Origin: [Scytonema hofmanni] UTEX 2349
GTDB taxonomy: Bacteria > Cyanobacteriota > Cyanobacteriia > Cyanobacteriales > Nostocaceae
DNA: 64,000 nt
Reading direction: 5' to 3'
Assembly (NCBI RefSeq): GCF_000582685.1
Contig: NZ_ALWD01000002.1
Coordinates: forward strand, 118,264 to 182,263
Shown here: piece after piece, positions 9,008 through 17,640 of the stretch
Numbering within the stretch: position 1 is the first letter of the stretch
How the letters are laid out: the number at the start of each line of letters is the position of its first letter
Translations under genes and position numbers: made by a program
Notes under the pieces: generated by a model
Database searches by the model: none
What the model saw: the letters and a program-made list of their open reading frames with translations, nothing else
Told to the model about the DNA's origin: nothing

Positions 9008-9121
9008 GAATACCACTCATTATAAATAAATGCGTCATAACCCTTGACTAATAATAATTTTATGCACTGCGCGATCTAAAATAGTTTACTAGAATGCCAC
9101 TTCTGATAAATAAATGCGTTC
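9008..9121. repeat. Imperfect 29-bp direct repeat spanning the recombinase start
   Basis: 9008-9036 (GAATACCACTC..ATAAATAAATGCGT) and 9092-9121 (GAATGCCACTT..ATAAATAAATGCGT) match closely and lie 84 bp apart. The second copy includes the ATG of the tyrosine recombinase at 9114. They could be binding arms for the recombinase or its regulator, or a local duplication. The rest of 8812-9113 holds nothing recognised. Confidence 0.45.
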
Positions 9122-10070
9122 ACCCCTAGTTCAGGCGCTAGTTCTAAGCGAGCCATTGCCACTGACGCTACACCCAGCGGCGGTGTATCTCGATAGCCTT
9201 GCTCCTGGGTCTAGGCCCACTATGGAACAGGCTTTAAATGCGATCGCTTATCTTTTAACCAACGGTGCGTGCGATGCAATGACTCTCGACTGGGCGGCAT
9301 TAAGGTATCAACATACAGCTGCTGTGCGGTCTGCGCTGATGAAAAAACACGCCCCGGCGACGGCAAATAAGATGTTATGTGCGTTGAGGAGGGTGTTGCT
9401 TGAAGCTTTTAAGTTGGATTTAATTCAGGCACAAGATTACCAGAAGGCTGTAGATTTACGCAGCATAAAAGCGAGTAAAAAGCAACGGGGCAGACAACTA
9501 AAACAACCTGAAATAACAGCACTATTGGCGGCATGTCAAGATGATAAATCGCCGCTTGGGGTGCGGGATGCGGCGTTAATTGCGATACTACGGTGTGGGT
9601 TAAGAAGGGCGGAGGTAGTTGATTTAAACTTGAAAGATTTTGATGCTGCAACCGGGGCGTTGGAGATTGTTGGTGGGAAGGGTGAAAAAGATAGAACGGT
9701 ATATATGCCGATTAGTGCGATCGCGGTGGTCTTTTCATGGCTTGTTGTGCGTGGGAAAAGACCGGGACCTTTATTGCATCCGATTCGCAAAGGGGGATTT
9801 ATAGAAGATTTCAAGCGCATGACCCCCCAAGCGGTGTTGATGATTTTAAGAAAACGTGCATTATCAGCCTCGGTTGAGCAATTTAGCCCCCACGATTTTA
9901 GGAGGACGTTTTGTTCAGATTTGTTGGATGCGGGGGTAGATATTGTGACGGTGCAGAAATTAGCCGGACATGCATCCCCTGTAACTACGGGGAAGTATGA
10001 TCGGCGTGGGGAAGAGACTAAGCGCAAGGCGATGGAAAAATTGGATATTGGTTATACGCCGAGCGAGTAA
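9114..10070 (+). CDS. Tyrosine recombinase / integrase
   Basis: 318 aa. An N-terminal SAM-like domain (about 30-115) precedes a catalytic domain with the full set: R in CGLRRAEV, K in GGKGEKDRTV, HDFRR (H-x-x-R), LAGHAS (H) and the nucleophile Y in GKYDRR. It is therefore probably an active strand-exchange enzyme of the XerC/phage-integrase class, of a type common on cyanobacterial plasmids. No recognisable excisionase or tRNA attachment site is adjacent. The 29-bp repeats at its 5' end may be its sites. Confidence 0.88.
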   Translation: MRSPLVQALVLSEPLPLTLHPAAVYLDSLAPGSRPTMEQALNAIAYLLTNGACDAMTLDWAALRYQHTAAVRSALMKKHAPATANKMLCALRRVLLEAFKLDLIQAQDYQKAVDLRSIKASKKQRGRQLKQPEITALLAACQDDKSPLGVRDAALIAILRCGLRRAEVVDLNLKDFDAATGALEIVGGKGEKDRTVYMPISAIAVVFSWLVVRGKRPGPLLHPIRKGGFIEDFKRMTPQAVLMILRKRALSASVEQFSPHDFRRTFCSDLLDAGVDIVTVQKLAGHASPVTTGKYDRRGEETKRKAMEKLDIGYTPSE

Positions 10071-10183
10071 GTAAAAGTAGCGACTATACACCCCAAGATA
10101 AATCCCGCATAATTGCATAAGTATTTTACGAATTCATCAACAGTGTCCATTGCTACTCAACGCTAAAATATCACGGGAGCTGG

Positions 10184-10936
10184 CTACCAAACTATTTCTC
10201 GCCAATATTGCTTATTTATCGAAGTTTGTGCTTGAGCAGCTATAAGCTGTTTTTCATAAGCGCTTAAATCATCAGAGATGATGTTATTGCTATTCGCAGG
10301 GTCTACATATCTTCTATTTTGCAACTTATCTTGTAGAAACGAGAGTACGCTGAAAAAGTTAGATGCTAGCTGCCCATATCTGCATCCGTAAAGGCAATCA
10401 ATGACTGCTAGCTCAAGATAAAAAGATGGGAAGTCTAGCCTATGCAGTTCGCGCCATATTTTGGTGAGTTTAATCTCATCGATACGATTTGAATTTCTTA
10501 CGGTATAAATGTGTATATCTATATTTGTTTTTGTCCAGGAATTAGTCTTGTTTTTATAAAGACTATGGTCATTTCCATACTGCGACTGCCGACGCCCTGG
10601 AACGAGGTCAATTTTGTATTTGCCAATATTTACACCAATTGAAACATTCTGCTTTCTAGCCGTATATCCTGCATCGGTTACAGCGTTGTAGAGTGAATTA
10701 TATATCTGAGAGAGTGTACCAAGAGTTGTAGAACTAAGGGACAAGAAAACATCAGCGTCTGTACCCAACGAAACAGCCGTTCCTTTTGCTAAAGAACCAG
10801 AGAATTTCGCGTCATTCAGACAACCATTTGCCCAACTATAAATAACTCCATAAATGGAGTTGGCGGCGGCTTCAGATGAGCTGGCATCTACAGTGTATTT
10901 ATTAATAACTCCTTGAAGGTATTCATCCTCAGACAT
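10184..10936 (-). CDS. OAS/CCA-like nucleotidyltransferase (possible CD-NTase relative)
   Basis: 250 aa. The polymerase-beta-type core is intact: GS at residues 47-48 (SGSLAKGT), D60 and D62 in TDADVF, and a third acidic residue D110 in KIDLVPG. This GS-x11-DxD...D layout is shared by OAS1-like enzymes, CD-NTases of CBASS, and other nucleotidyltransferases. Sequence alone cannot say whether it makes a cyclic nucleotide. It was the second gene of an operon with a small membrane protein (11089-11352) before a MITE landed between them. It lies divergently from the cas operon. Confidence 0.65.
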   Translation of the reverse strand: MSEDEYLQGVINKYTVDASSSEAAANSIYGVIYSWANGCLNDAKFSGSLAKGTAVSLGTDADVFLSLSSTTLGTLSQIYNSLYNAVTDAGYTARKQNVSIGVNIGKYKIDLVPGRRQSQYGNDHSLYKNKTNSWTKTNIDIHIYTVRNSNRIDEIKLTKIWRELHRLDFPSFYLELAVIDCLYGCRYGQLASNFFSVLSFLQDKLQNRRYVDPANSNNIISDDLSAYEKQLIAAQAQTSINKQYWREIVW

Positions 10937-10983
10937 TAACTTTTCTCGTTGTACAACTGCTTAATACTAATATAGCATCAGTA

Positions 10984-11089
10984 CTGGCGTGACACGCCTA
11001 AAATGGTGGAATAGAAAGGGCTTGTAGTTGCGCTGTCTTCGCTAAAAAAACAGAAAACCTAATGCACTGTTTTAGCTGTGCCACGCCAC
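10984..11089. mobile_element. 106-bp MITE flanked by TA
   Basis: The ends are inverted repeats: CTGGCGTGACACGCCTAAAA at left, and GTGGCGTGGCACAGCTAAAA reading inward from the right (about 19 of 25 positions agree). TA dinucleotides lie at 10982-10983 and 11090-11091, as for IS630/Tc1-type insertions. It encodes no protein and inserted between the membrane-protein and nucleotidyltransferase genes. Confidence 0.65.
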
Positions 11090-11352
11090 TACGTGTTTTT
11101 CAAAAAACGATTATTTTGAATCTCTTCAAATTCGACTTCCATCTCCTTATTGTTTTCATAAGGTGGATAAAATACTTTGATTTTTCTTTGTAAGTTCTTA
11201 AAGAAAATCTGTTCTCTTTTAAAAAGAGAGTTGAGAACTTTGTAAGTGGTAAACGAACCAACCGCTATTGAAGAAAGAATTGTTAAAGTACCAATTAATA
11301 AATCAAGATTACTTAGATTTTGATAAATCGTTTGACCGTTCATACTATTCAA
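11089..11352 (-). CDS. Small single-pass membrane protein
   Basis: 87 aa. One hydrophobic helix (LLIGTLTILSSIAVGSF, about residues 18-34) is followed by a charged segment KIKVFYPPYENNKEMEVEFE that could be the start of an alpha/beta sensor or simply a short cytosolic tail. The present TAG stop is made by the target TA plus the first base of the MITE. Without the MITE the frame would read one more residue (Y) and stop at TGA 10976-10978, about 40 bp before the nucleotidyltransferase ATG. The two genes thus formed a tight operon. Function unknown; a membrane partner or effector for the nucleotidyltransferase is inference. Confidence 0.5.
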   Translation of the reverse strand: MNSMNGQTIYQNLSNLDLLIGTLTILSSIAVGSFTTYKVLNSLFKREQIFFKNLQRKIKVFYPPYENNKEMEVEFEEIQNNRFLKNT

Positions 11353-11482
11353 TTTGCTCCATACAAAAGTGTTCTCGTCGCCTAACTGTCATCAAGACAC
11401 TCAGTAGATTAAAGCATAAAAGCTTCACCAGCAGAGGTCAGTATATCAGGCATTGATCGCTACGGGATGGTGATACACGTTA

Positions 11483-11512
11483 TTGACAAAAGTAATTAAC
11501 TGTGGTTATAAC
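11483..11512 (+). promoter_or_regulatory. Likely promoter of the cas effector operon
   Basis: TTGACA (11483-11488), an 18-bp spacer and TATAAC (11507-11512) fit a sigma-70 promoter about 180 bp before the cas10 ATG. The gap 11353-11691 lies between the divergent membrane-protein and cas10 genes and holds no other gene. Confidence 0.45.
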
Positions 11513-11691
11513 CCATTTAGCAAAACTCCGCAAACAAAAAATACGGAATTTTTTCCTTTTTGCTGGAAACTCAGTATGAGATAGTGTAAATACTTAAAAG
11601 ATACAAAAGTTACTCTCTATCAAACCCTCTCACCAGAAAACAAGACTATTGCCAAGTTGACGCTAATCCCTCATTGCTTTTCTTCAACCCT

Positions 11692-14082
11692 ATGACAAAC
11701 GATTCTCGCACGCGCACAATTACTGCACTAGCCTGGTGTCTTGCCTGGGGCGAAAAACACAGTCTCCTTCAAGATGAACTCAGTGCGTTGCATCAAATGC
11801 GACAGGTGTTGTCTGGTCAAAACAATCAAGGCGATAAGCAAGATGTGCCGAAAAGCATGGAATTTTTTGTTGCACAGGCACAGCAACTCTACAATATTCC
11901 AGAAAAGTACACCCCTAAGACGCTTGAAGAATTAGAGAAAAATTATCCAGACTTGTGGAAGCAAGAAACATCCATTGGCTTGGTATTTGGTGGTGCAACA
12001 AAGATTAAGCAATATGTTTTTGAAGCAGCAAAACTGAACGATATTCGCGGTGCATCGGCACTTCTTGATCGGATTAACCTCTATGACATCCCTGGTTTTT
12101 TTGGGCAAGGAGTGCGATCGCACGGGAGCATCAGGCAATGGCTGATTGATAATGGATTTGGAGGTTTAACACAAGCACTTATCCCCGAATTGATTATCTA
12201 CTCTACAGGTGGTAGTATTCTTGCCTTTTGTCCTGCGGCTTTTGTTGATGAACTTGCTAACGCTATTGAGAAACGCTACACCGATGAAACTTTAACAGCT
12301 AATTCCTGTGCAGTTGGCGATACTTTCCGCTTGTTAGAATTCCGGTTTGGACTGCTGCAAAATCCAATTGAAAATACTCTTTGGTTGGATGAATATCTGC
12401 AAAAGCAAAATAATCCCATCATCCAAGCTTATTTTGACCAGTCCAACGAACATGATTTAGAGGAGAAATTTTGGCAGCGCAAGAACTTTAATGAACTTGT
12501 GGGCAAACTTGCTAATCAATTTACCCATCGTCGTAATGGTAACAAACACTTGTGCGGTAAACAAGTCTCCACAGATGCCCAAAACGACGGAGATAACAAG
12601 ATACTGGGTCTACCGCGTCCGAGTCGTTGCTATCCTCCTATGTTTGAAACCCATCCGTATCTGCAACGGGATGAAACCGATAGACGTGCAGCTGTAGCAG
12701 AGACAAATTTACCAGGAACGCCGAGTTTCTCCGCAGCTTTGGCACGTAAAGTAATTGTCGGACAGCGCAGCAAACGCGATCGCCAGCGACAACAATGGTA
12801 TCAAAACTTTGGGTTTCGCCGACTGTCGGGAGATGAAGAACTATGGGAAACAGGTATTGTCCGCAGCTGGGTGAGTAAGTTTAAGCTATTTCTGAAAAAG
12901 TCAGGTAGCAAAAAAGAATACTATCAAGCATTAGATCAAACACTAAAACCTTACAAAGTTACAGAAGCCTTTTCTCTGCGTGAAATCGGTAATGTCAGCA
13001 CACCTCGCGGTTTTGTTGGCTATATCTATGCGGATGGTAATAATATGGGTGGCTACATCCGCAACAAAATTCGCACACCGCAGGATTACCGCGAATTTAG
13101 CAAACAGGTTTTAGATGCAACCCAAAATTCTGTTTATATTGCCTTGCGAAACCATCTCAAGCCCCGTCAACTTAATCATCTTACCGACCCAGACAATATT
13201 AATCGTAACGGTGAATGGATCTATCCGTTTGAAATAGTCACCATTGGTGGCGATGATGTGTTGCTAATCGTACCTGCGGATAAAGCCTTAGATATTGCCA
13301 AAACCATCGGCGAAGAATTTGAACGAGAAATACTAAAATCATCAGAATTTAGAGTTGATAAACCCTACGATCTTGAAAAAGTCCATCGCTACCAAGGGGG
13401 GAAACAACCTGAATACACCCATCAGTGCGAGTTAAGTATGTCCGCAGGTGTTCTCATCACTGCGGAAAATACACCCATATACTACGCAGAAGCACTTACC
13501 AACCAACTGCTAAAATCATCAAAAAAACTTGCTAAAGACCTAAAACGCGACTGCAACTACTATGGCGGAACGGTGGATTTTTTAGCCTTGAAAGCCGTGA
13601 CAATGATTGCATCAAATATCAAAGATTTCCGCGAACAAGGGTTAACGAAAGATAATCTTAACCTCAAACTTTACGCTGCACCCTACACTCTTCACGAACT
13701 GGGAGGGTTGCTGGATACTGTCGAAGCACTCAAAAAAGCCAAATTTCCCAAATCGCAACTATATCAAATCCGCAGTTTATTAGAGCGTGGTAAACGTACT
13801 GCCATCCTTAATTATCGCTACTTCCGAGTACGTCTGCAACAAGGACAACCAGAACTAAAAGCCGCGTTTGAGGAGGCTTGGTGTCAGCCAAAAGATGAAA
13901 ATAATCATGGTAATCTTGCGCCGTGGATGTCTTTAAAGCTGAATAAATCTGATACAGAAACAGAAAAAACTATCTACGAAACAATTTGGCGCGACTTGGT
14001 AGATTTATACCCGTTCATTGCCACACTTCAAGACGGTGAAACAGCTTTTATTCAAGGCGAACAGCAGCAAGTAAACCAATAA
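11692..14082 (+). CDS. cas10: Cas10 (type III CRISPR large subunit), no HD domain
   Basis: 796 aa from ATG 11692; an upstream in-frame TTG at 11674 is less likely. Cas10 assembles with Cas7/Cas5-like subunits around crRNA and, on target RNA binding, makes cyclic oligoadenylate at its second palm domain. The palm motifs are visible: YADGNNMG with D448 and the cyclase signature GGDD at 519-522. The N-terminus (RTITALAWCLAWG) carries no HD pair, so DNA cleavage by an HD nuclease is not expected. It is first gene of a nine-gene operon, 8 bp before the next ATG. The Cmr2-like style of the palm and the csx10/csx19 company argue for subtype III-D. Confidence 0.9.
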   Translation: MTNDSRTRTITALAWCLAWGEKHSLLQDELSALHQMRQVLSGQNNQGDKQDVPKSMEFFVAQAQQLYNIPEKYTPKTLEELEKNYPDLWKQETSIGLVFGGATKIKQYVFEAAKLNDIRGASALLDRINLYDIPGFFGQGVRSHGSIRQWLIDNGFGGLTQALIPELIIYSTGGSILAFCPAAFVDELANAIEKRYTDETLTANSCAVGDTFRLLEFRFGLLQNPIENTLWLDEYLQKQNNPIIQAYFDQSNEHDLEEKFWQRKNFNELVGKLANQFTHRRNGNKHLCGKQVSTDAQNDGDNKILGLPRPSRCYPPMFETHPYLQRDETDRRAAVAETNLPGTPSFSAALARKVIVGQRSKRDRQRQQWYQNFGFRRLSGDEELWETGIVRSWVSKFKLFLKKSGSKKEYYQALDQTLKPYKVTEAFSLREIGNVSTPRGFVGYIYADGNNMGGYIRNKIRTPQDYREFSKQVLDATQNSVYIALRNHLKPRQLNHLTDPDNINRNGEWIYPFEIVTIGGDDVLLIVPADKALDIAKTIGEEFEREILKSSEFRVDKPYDLEKVHRYQGGKQPEYTHQCELSMSAGVLITAENTPIYYAEALTNQLLKSSKKLAKDLKRDCNYYGGTVDFLALKAVTMIASNIKDFREQGLTKDNLNLKLYAAPYTLHELGGLLDTVEALKKAKFPKSQLYQIRSLLERGKRTAILNYRYFRVRLQQGQPELKAAFEEAWCQPKDENNHGNLAPWMSLKLNKSDTETEKTIYETIWRDLVDLYPFIATLQDGETAFIQGEQQQVNQ

Positions 14083-14090
14083 TATAAAAA

Positions 14091-14909
14091 ATGATTGACT
14101 TAGATAGACTTCCCCAAGATACATCCGAACGCTGGAAATTAACAGCAATTATTGATACTGCACTATGTGTCGGTGCGGGTGGCTCATCAGGTTCCCTTGC
14201 AGATAAACCCATCGTCCGCAATGCCCAAGGACAATTGCTAATTCCTGCTTCTCAAATAAAAGGTAGGCTGCGTCATGAATGTGAAAAGTTGGCGAGTGCG
14301 CTAGGTTGGCAAATTTTTTACGCACCAGTAGCGACAGAGCTTTGTCCAAATGAACATCAACTGTGCGATCGCTTCCGGCAAATTTATATGCTTGAAGATT
14401 TTCTTCCAGATGAAAACCAAGACTGGAAGGACTTCCGAAATTTATTTGAAGTAACTGGCTATAAGGGCTACCACTGCGTTGTATCGCAAATCTTTGGCAA
14501 CCCCATCCTACCATCCCGCATCATTGTAGAAGATTTTATCTGCCCATTACCAGCCGATGAACTACCAGAAGTTCTGCGTCCTGGTGTCACCATCAACCGT
14601 CGTCGTCGCACTGCTGAGGAAAGCAAGCTTTACCTATTAGAAACATCCCCAGCTAATGGCCAATTGGAATTTACAGGTACTATTCACTTACTTCCTCGCT
14701 TCAATTCTCCCAGTCCTGATTTGGCAAAACCCTTGATTTTTGCTGCCTTACACCACATCTATGCATTAGGAGGCAGTAAATCAAAAGGTTTGGGATGGTT
14801 GCACTGGAAAAAGGAGAGTTTAGCTACATTACTTCCCGATAATGTTGACTGGTCGAGTTTGATACCTAAAACTGCTAACACCAATGTCCAAGTTGAGGAT
14901 GCAGCATGA
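14091..14909 (+). CDS. Cas7-like RAMP protein of the type III complex
   Basis: 272 aa. RAMP features: N-terminal beta segment followed by LLIPASQIKGRLRHECE (a variant of the P-G-S-S-x-K-G-x-x-R motif), a central RPGVTINRRRRTAEESKLY (the ERNGV-x-IDR equivalent), and the C-terminal glycine-rich loop GGSKSKGLGWL. The ADKPIVRN segment may hold the target-cleaving aspartate found in Csm3/Cmr4, which I infer by position only. Its stop overlaps the csx10 start by 4 bp. It is probably a backbone or cap Cas7 subunit. Confidence 0.8.
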   Translation: MIDLDRLPQDTSERWKLTAIIDTALCVGAGGSSGSLADKPIVRNAQGQLLIPASQIKGRLRHECEKLASALGWQIFYAPVATELCPNEHQLCDRFRQIYMLEDFLPDENQDWKDFRNLFEVTGYKGYHCVVSQIFGNPILPSRIIVEDFICPLPADELPEVLRPGVTINRRRRTAEESKLYLLETSPANGQLEFTGTIHLLPRFNSPSPDLAKPLIFAALHHIYALGGSKSKGLGWLHWKKESLATLLPDNVDWSSLIPKTANTNVQVEDAA

Positions 14910-16252
14910 AGCAAGGTAAAACACTGATTTCAATAAAAATTACAGCCCTCTCACCTCTAGCAATTGGTAAAGAAAAACCCGGAGGTTCCATCAGCGAAGT
15001 TGAGAAATACATACCTGGTTCAGTTCTGCGTGGTGCAGTAGCGAAACAAATCCTACAGCGTCATTCAGGGATGGAACTCGAAAATCTGGATGTTGTTGCC
15101 GATAATAACCACTTTCAACAATTATTTTTAGACGAAAATCCGGCAATTTTCCAAAATGCCTATCCCGCTGTTGCCTTGTTTGGCGATCGCTATCAGGTGG
15201 TAGAGGATGCAATTAAAGTTTTACCTGCAACAGCAGTGAGTTCCAAAGCTAACCCAGGATTTATCGCCAAAAATCACGGTGTATTCGATACACTAATAGA
15301 TTCCTTCTGTGCGGAAAAATTCAACTATCCCTACGACCCCAGTAACCTTAAAGCCTTAGCAGATGGAATAGATTCGCGGGTAGAGAGTTATAGTAGTTTC
15401 TACAGTAAGCATGGTGATAAATATTATAGCCATGCAGTTACCAGTCGCTTACTGACGCGGGTTGGTATCAATCGCCGCCGTGCCACTGCTGCGGAGGATA
15501 TTTTATATAGTATTGAAGTTCTTAATGAGGCATTCCTGCAAAAAAATAATACTAAATCTACCAATAAAATTACAAAAAAAACTGATTTTAAATCTTTGGA
15601 ATGGAATAACTATGTTTATCGAAGTTGTATCATCGTTCCTACCAAAACTTTAGCTAATAAATTGACTAGTTTTATCAACAATAATTCCGAAAAATTTAGA
15701 CTTGGCGGTTCGATATCGCGGGGTTTGGGTAAAGTTAAAATTCACGCCAAAGCAATTCAAATAAACAACAATGTAAAAAATAGACTTGATCAATTTAATC
15801 GGAAATTAAAAGAACGCTGGAAAAATTGGTCAGACGCATTTGGAGAAACAATAAATAACCCATTTGATAGCCAAATATATTTTACCATTAACTTACAATC
15901 TGACGCAATTTTGTTAGAAAATTGGCAGCGTACCACGGTGATTTCGTCTGCAATGCTTAAAGAGTTTGTGTATATCAAAGATGAAGATGATAAATCTTTA
16001 AAACTTCACACTGCTTACAGTAGCTATGATTATCGTTCTGGTTGGAATAGTGCTTGGGGGTTGATGAAAGATGTAGAACTTGTAACTAATAAAGGTTCAG
16101 TTTACTTATTCAGCACCACGAATCCAAAATTATGGTATGAAAAGTTATTTGACTTAGAGTGTAGTGGTGTAGGAGAACGTATTAGTGAAGGTTTTGGTCA
16201 AGTAGAAATTTGCAATGAGTTTCATTTAGTATTTCGGGAGGCTGCGGTATGA
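14906..16252 (+). CDS. csx10: Csx10-like Cas5-group RAMP protein
   Basis: 448 aa. The N-terminus ISIKITALSPLAIG and YIPGSVLRGAVA form the first RAMP fold, the centre holds VGINRRRATAAEDILY, and SRGLGKVKIHAK followed by GVGERISEGFGQVEI gives two glycine-rich loops, suggesting two ferredoxin-like folds. This size and pattern match Csx10, the Cas5-like 5'-handle-binding subunit of type III-D complexes. GAGG lies 7 nt before its ATG, which overlaps the previous stop, and its own stop overlaps the next ATG. The Csx10 name is by family resemblance. Confidence 0.75.
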   Translation: MKQGKTLISIKITALSPLAIGKEKPGGSISEVEKYIPGSVLRGAVAKQILQRHSGMELENLDVVADNNHFQQLFLDENPAIFQNAYPAVALFGDRYQVVEDAIKVLPATAVSSKANPGFIAKNHGVFDTLIDSFCAEKFNYPYDPSNLKALADGIDSRVESYSSFYSKHGDKYYSHAVTSRLLTRVGINRRRATAAEDILYSIEVLNEAFLQKNNTKSTNKITKKTDFKSLEWNNYVYRSCIIVPTKTLANKLTSFINNNSEKFRLGGSISRGLGKVKIHAKAIQINNNVKNRLDQFNRKLKERWKNWSDAFGETINNPFDSQIYFTINLQSDAILLENWQRTTVISSAMLKEFVYIKDEDDKSLKLHTAYSSYDYRSGWNSAWGLMKDVELVTNKGSVYLFSTTNPKLWYEKLFDLECSGVGERISEGFGQVEICNEFHLVFREAAV

Positions 16253-16689
16253 CAAATTGGGAACAACAACAAAAAGAGTTCAAAATTCAAAAAGAGATAC
16301 TTCAAGTTGAAGATGATTTAGTAATAGCAATTGAGAAAATTATTAAAGATAAAAACTCATGTAAAAATTTAGAAGAGTCGCAATATCGAAATTTGATGCA
16401 CGTTGCAGATACAACTATTAGCATAGAAGTCATCAAAAATTTTTTACGTTACCAGTTAGGACGAGATAATAAATGGGGTGAAGGAGGAAATTCTCTAGCA
16501 CAACAAATAATTGATGATATTGATAAATTACTTAGAAATAAAGCGGAAGAAATTGTCAAGAAAGTACAGTGTGACGATAAATTTAAAGCAGTCTGGCTGG
16601 AATTAACTCGACGCTATCTTGGTTATGGTTCGCGTCGGCTAAAATATCTGAAAGCTAATAAAAATAATTCTGATAGCAAGACAAACTAA
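16249..16689 (+). CDS. Small subunit (Cas11/Csm2-like)
   Basis: 146 aa, entirely helical in appearance, with a basic end (RRYLGYGSRRLKYLK). Small helical proteins at this position in type III operons are Cas11 small subunits, which line the backbone and touch target RNA. The segment FLRYQLGRDNKWG is the most distinctive. GGGAGG stands 8 nt before its ATG, which overlaps the csx10 stop. Assignment rests on size, helicity and position. Confidence 0.65.
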   Translation: MTNWEQQQKEFKIQKEILQVEDDLVIAIEKIIKDKNSCKNLEESQYRNLMHVADTTISIEVIKNFLRYQLGRDNKWGEGGNSLAQQIIDDIDKLLRNKAEEIVKKVQCDDKFKAVWLELTRRYLGYGSRRLKYLKANKNNSDSKTN

Positions 16690-16722
16690 AATACTTAATT
16701 ACTAGATTTATCCAGCAAAGCT

Positions 16723-17631
16723 ATGTTTGAAATCTTTAAAAATCGTCTAGAAATTACCGGAATATTGGAAACAGTTACAGCATTACGAATTAGTGCCGGA
16801 CGTTCTACAGAACCTATAGGTTCAGATTTACCCGTCATCAAAGACGCTTTGAATAGACCATTAATACCTGGTTCGAGTTTTAAAGGGGCTTTGAGGTCAA
16901 GATTAGAAAGTTTCTTACGGGGGATTGTAGGTAGTAACCGTAAATTAGTTGCTAACCCAGCAATAGAAAGTGAATGGTCAATCACTCCTGATGAAATATC
17001 ACAGTTTAAACACGAAACTCCTAATGTTAATCCGTTAGATAGAGAGAATAGACTACATAAATACATTATCGAAAATACCGATTTAGTATCTTTACTCTTT
17101 GGTTCACCCTGGCTTTCTAGTAAATTACAAATCCGTGATTTAACGGTATATGAACCAGAAGATAACTGGTTTGGACAGTATCAAGAACGAGATGGTGTTT
17201 CTATCGACAGAGATACCGAAACTGCTGCTGATGGTAAACTTTATGATTTTCAAGTTGTGCCAGCAGGAACACCATTTATATTTCATGCTGTTGTCGAAAA
17301 TGCTGATGATTGGGAGTTAGGCTTATTGATGATTGGGTTACATCAATTTGAAACTGAACAAATTCCTTTAGGTGGTGGAAGGTCAAGGGGTTTGGGAGTT
17401 GTAAAACTGAAAATTAATGATATTAAATGGGTGGATGTCCGAGATGATAACGATAAAAATAAGGTCAATCCAAATAAAGTTATCGAATATCTCAAAAAAT
17501 TAAGTAATTCTAATGAAAATTTGCCTTGTGATAATACAATACCTTTACCATATATATGGAGCCAAGCATTAATTTACCGTCTAAATGAAGAGATTGAAAA
17601 AAATAAAAACACAACAAATGCTACTCATTAA
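16723..17631 (+). CDS. Csm3/Csx7-like Cas7 RAMP protein
   Basis: 302 aa. Motifs in order: GSDLPVIKDALNRPLIPG (D positions fit the Csm3 catalytic region), SSFKGALRSRLE, IRDLTVYEP, QERDGVSIDRDTETAADG and GGGRSRGLGVVKL. These are the classic SSO1426/Csx7-family RAMP motifs. It probably forms crRNA-binding backbone and may cut target RNA at 6-nt steps. It follows the small subunit after 33 bp. Confidence 0.85.
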   Translation: MFEIFKNRLEITGILETVTALRISAGRSTEPIGSDLPVIKDALNRPLIPGSSFKGALRSRLESFLRGIVGSNRKLVANPAIESEWSITPDEISQFKHETPNVNPLDRENRLHKYIIENTDLVSLLFGSPWLSSKLQIRDLTVYEPEDNWFGQYQERDGVSIDRDTETAADGKLYDFQVVPAGTPFIFHAVVENADDWELGLLMIGLHQFETEQIPLGGGRSRGLGVVKLKINDIKWVDVRDDNDKNKVNPNKVIEYLKKLSNSNENLPCDNTIPLPYIWSQALIYRLNEEIEKNKNTTNATH

Positions 17632-17640
17632 AACTTAACC

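Noticed and set aside
11692..14082. Calling the effector operon III-B because of the Cmr2-like palm
   Set aside because: Csx10-like and Csx19-like genes with several Csm3-like proteins fit III-D better; no Cmr1/Cmr3 pattern was seen.
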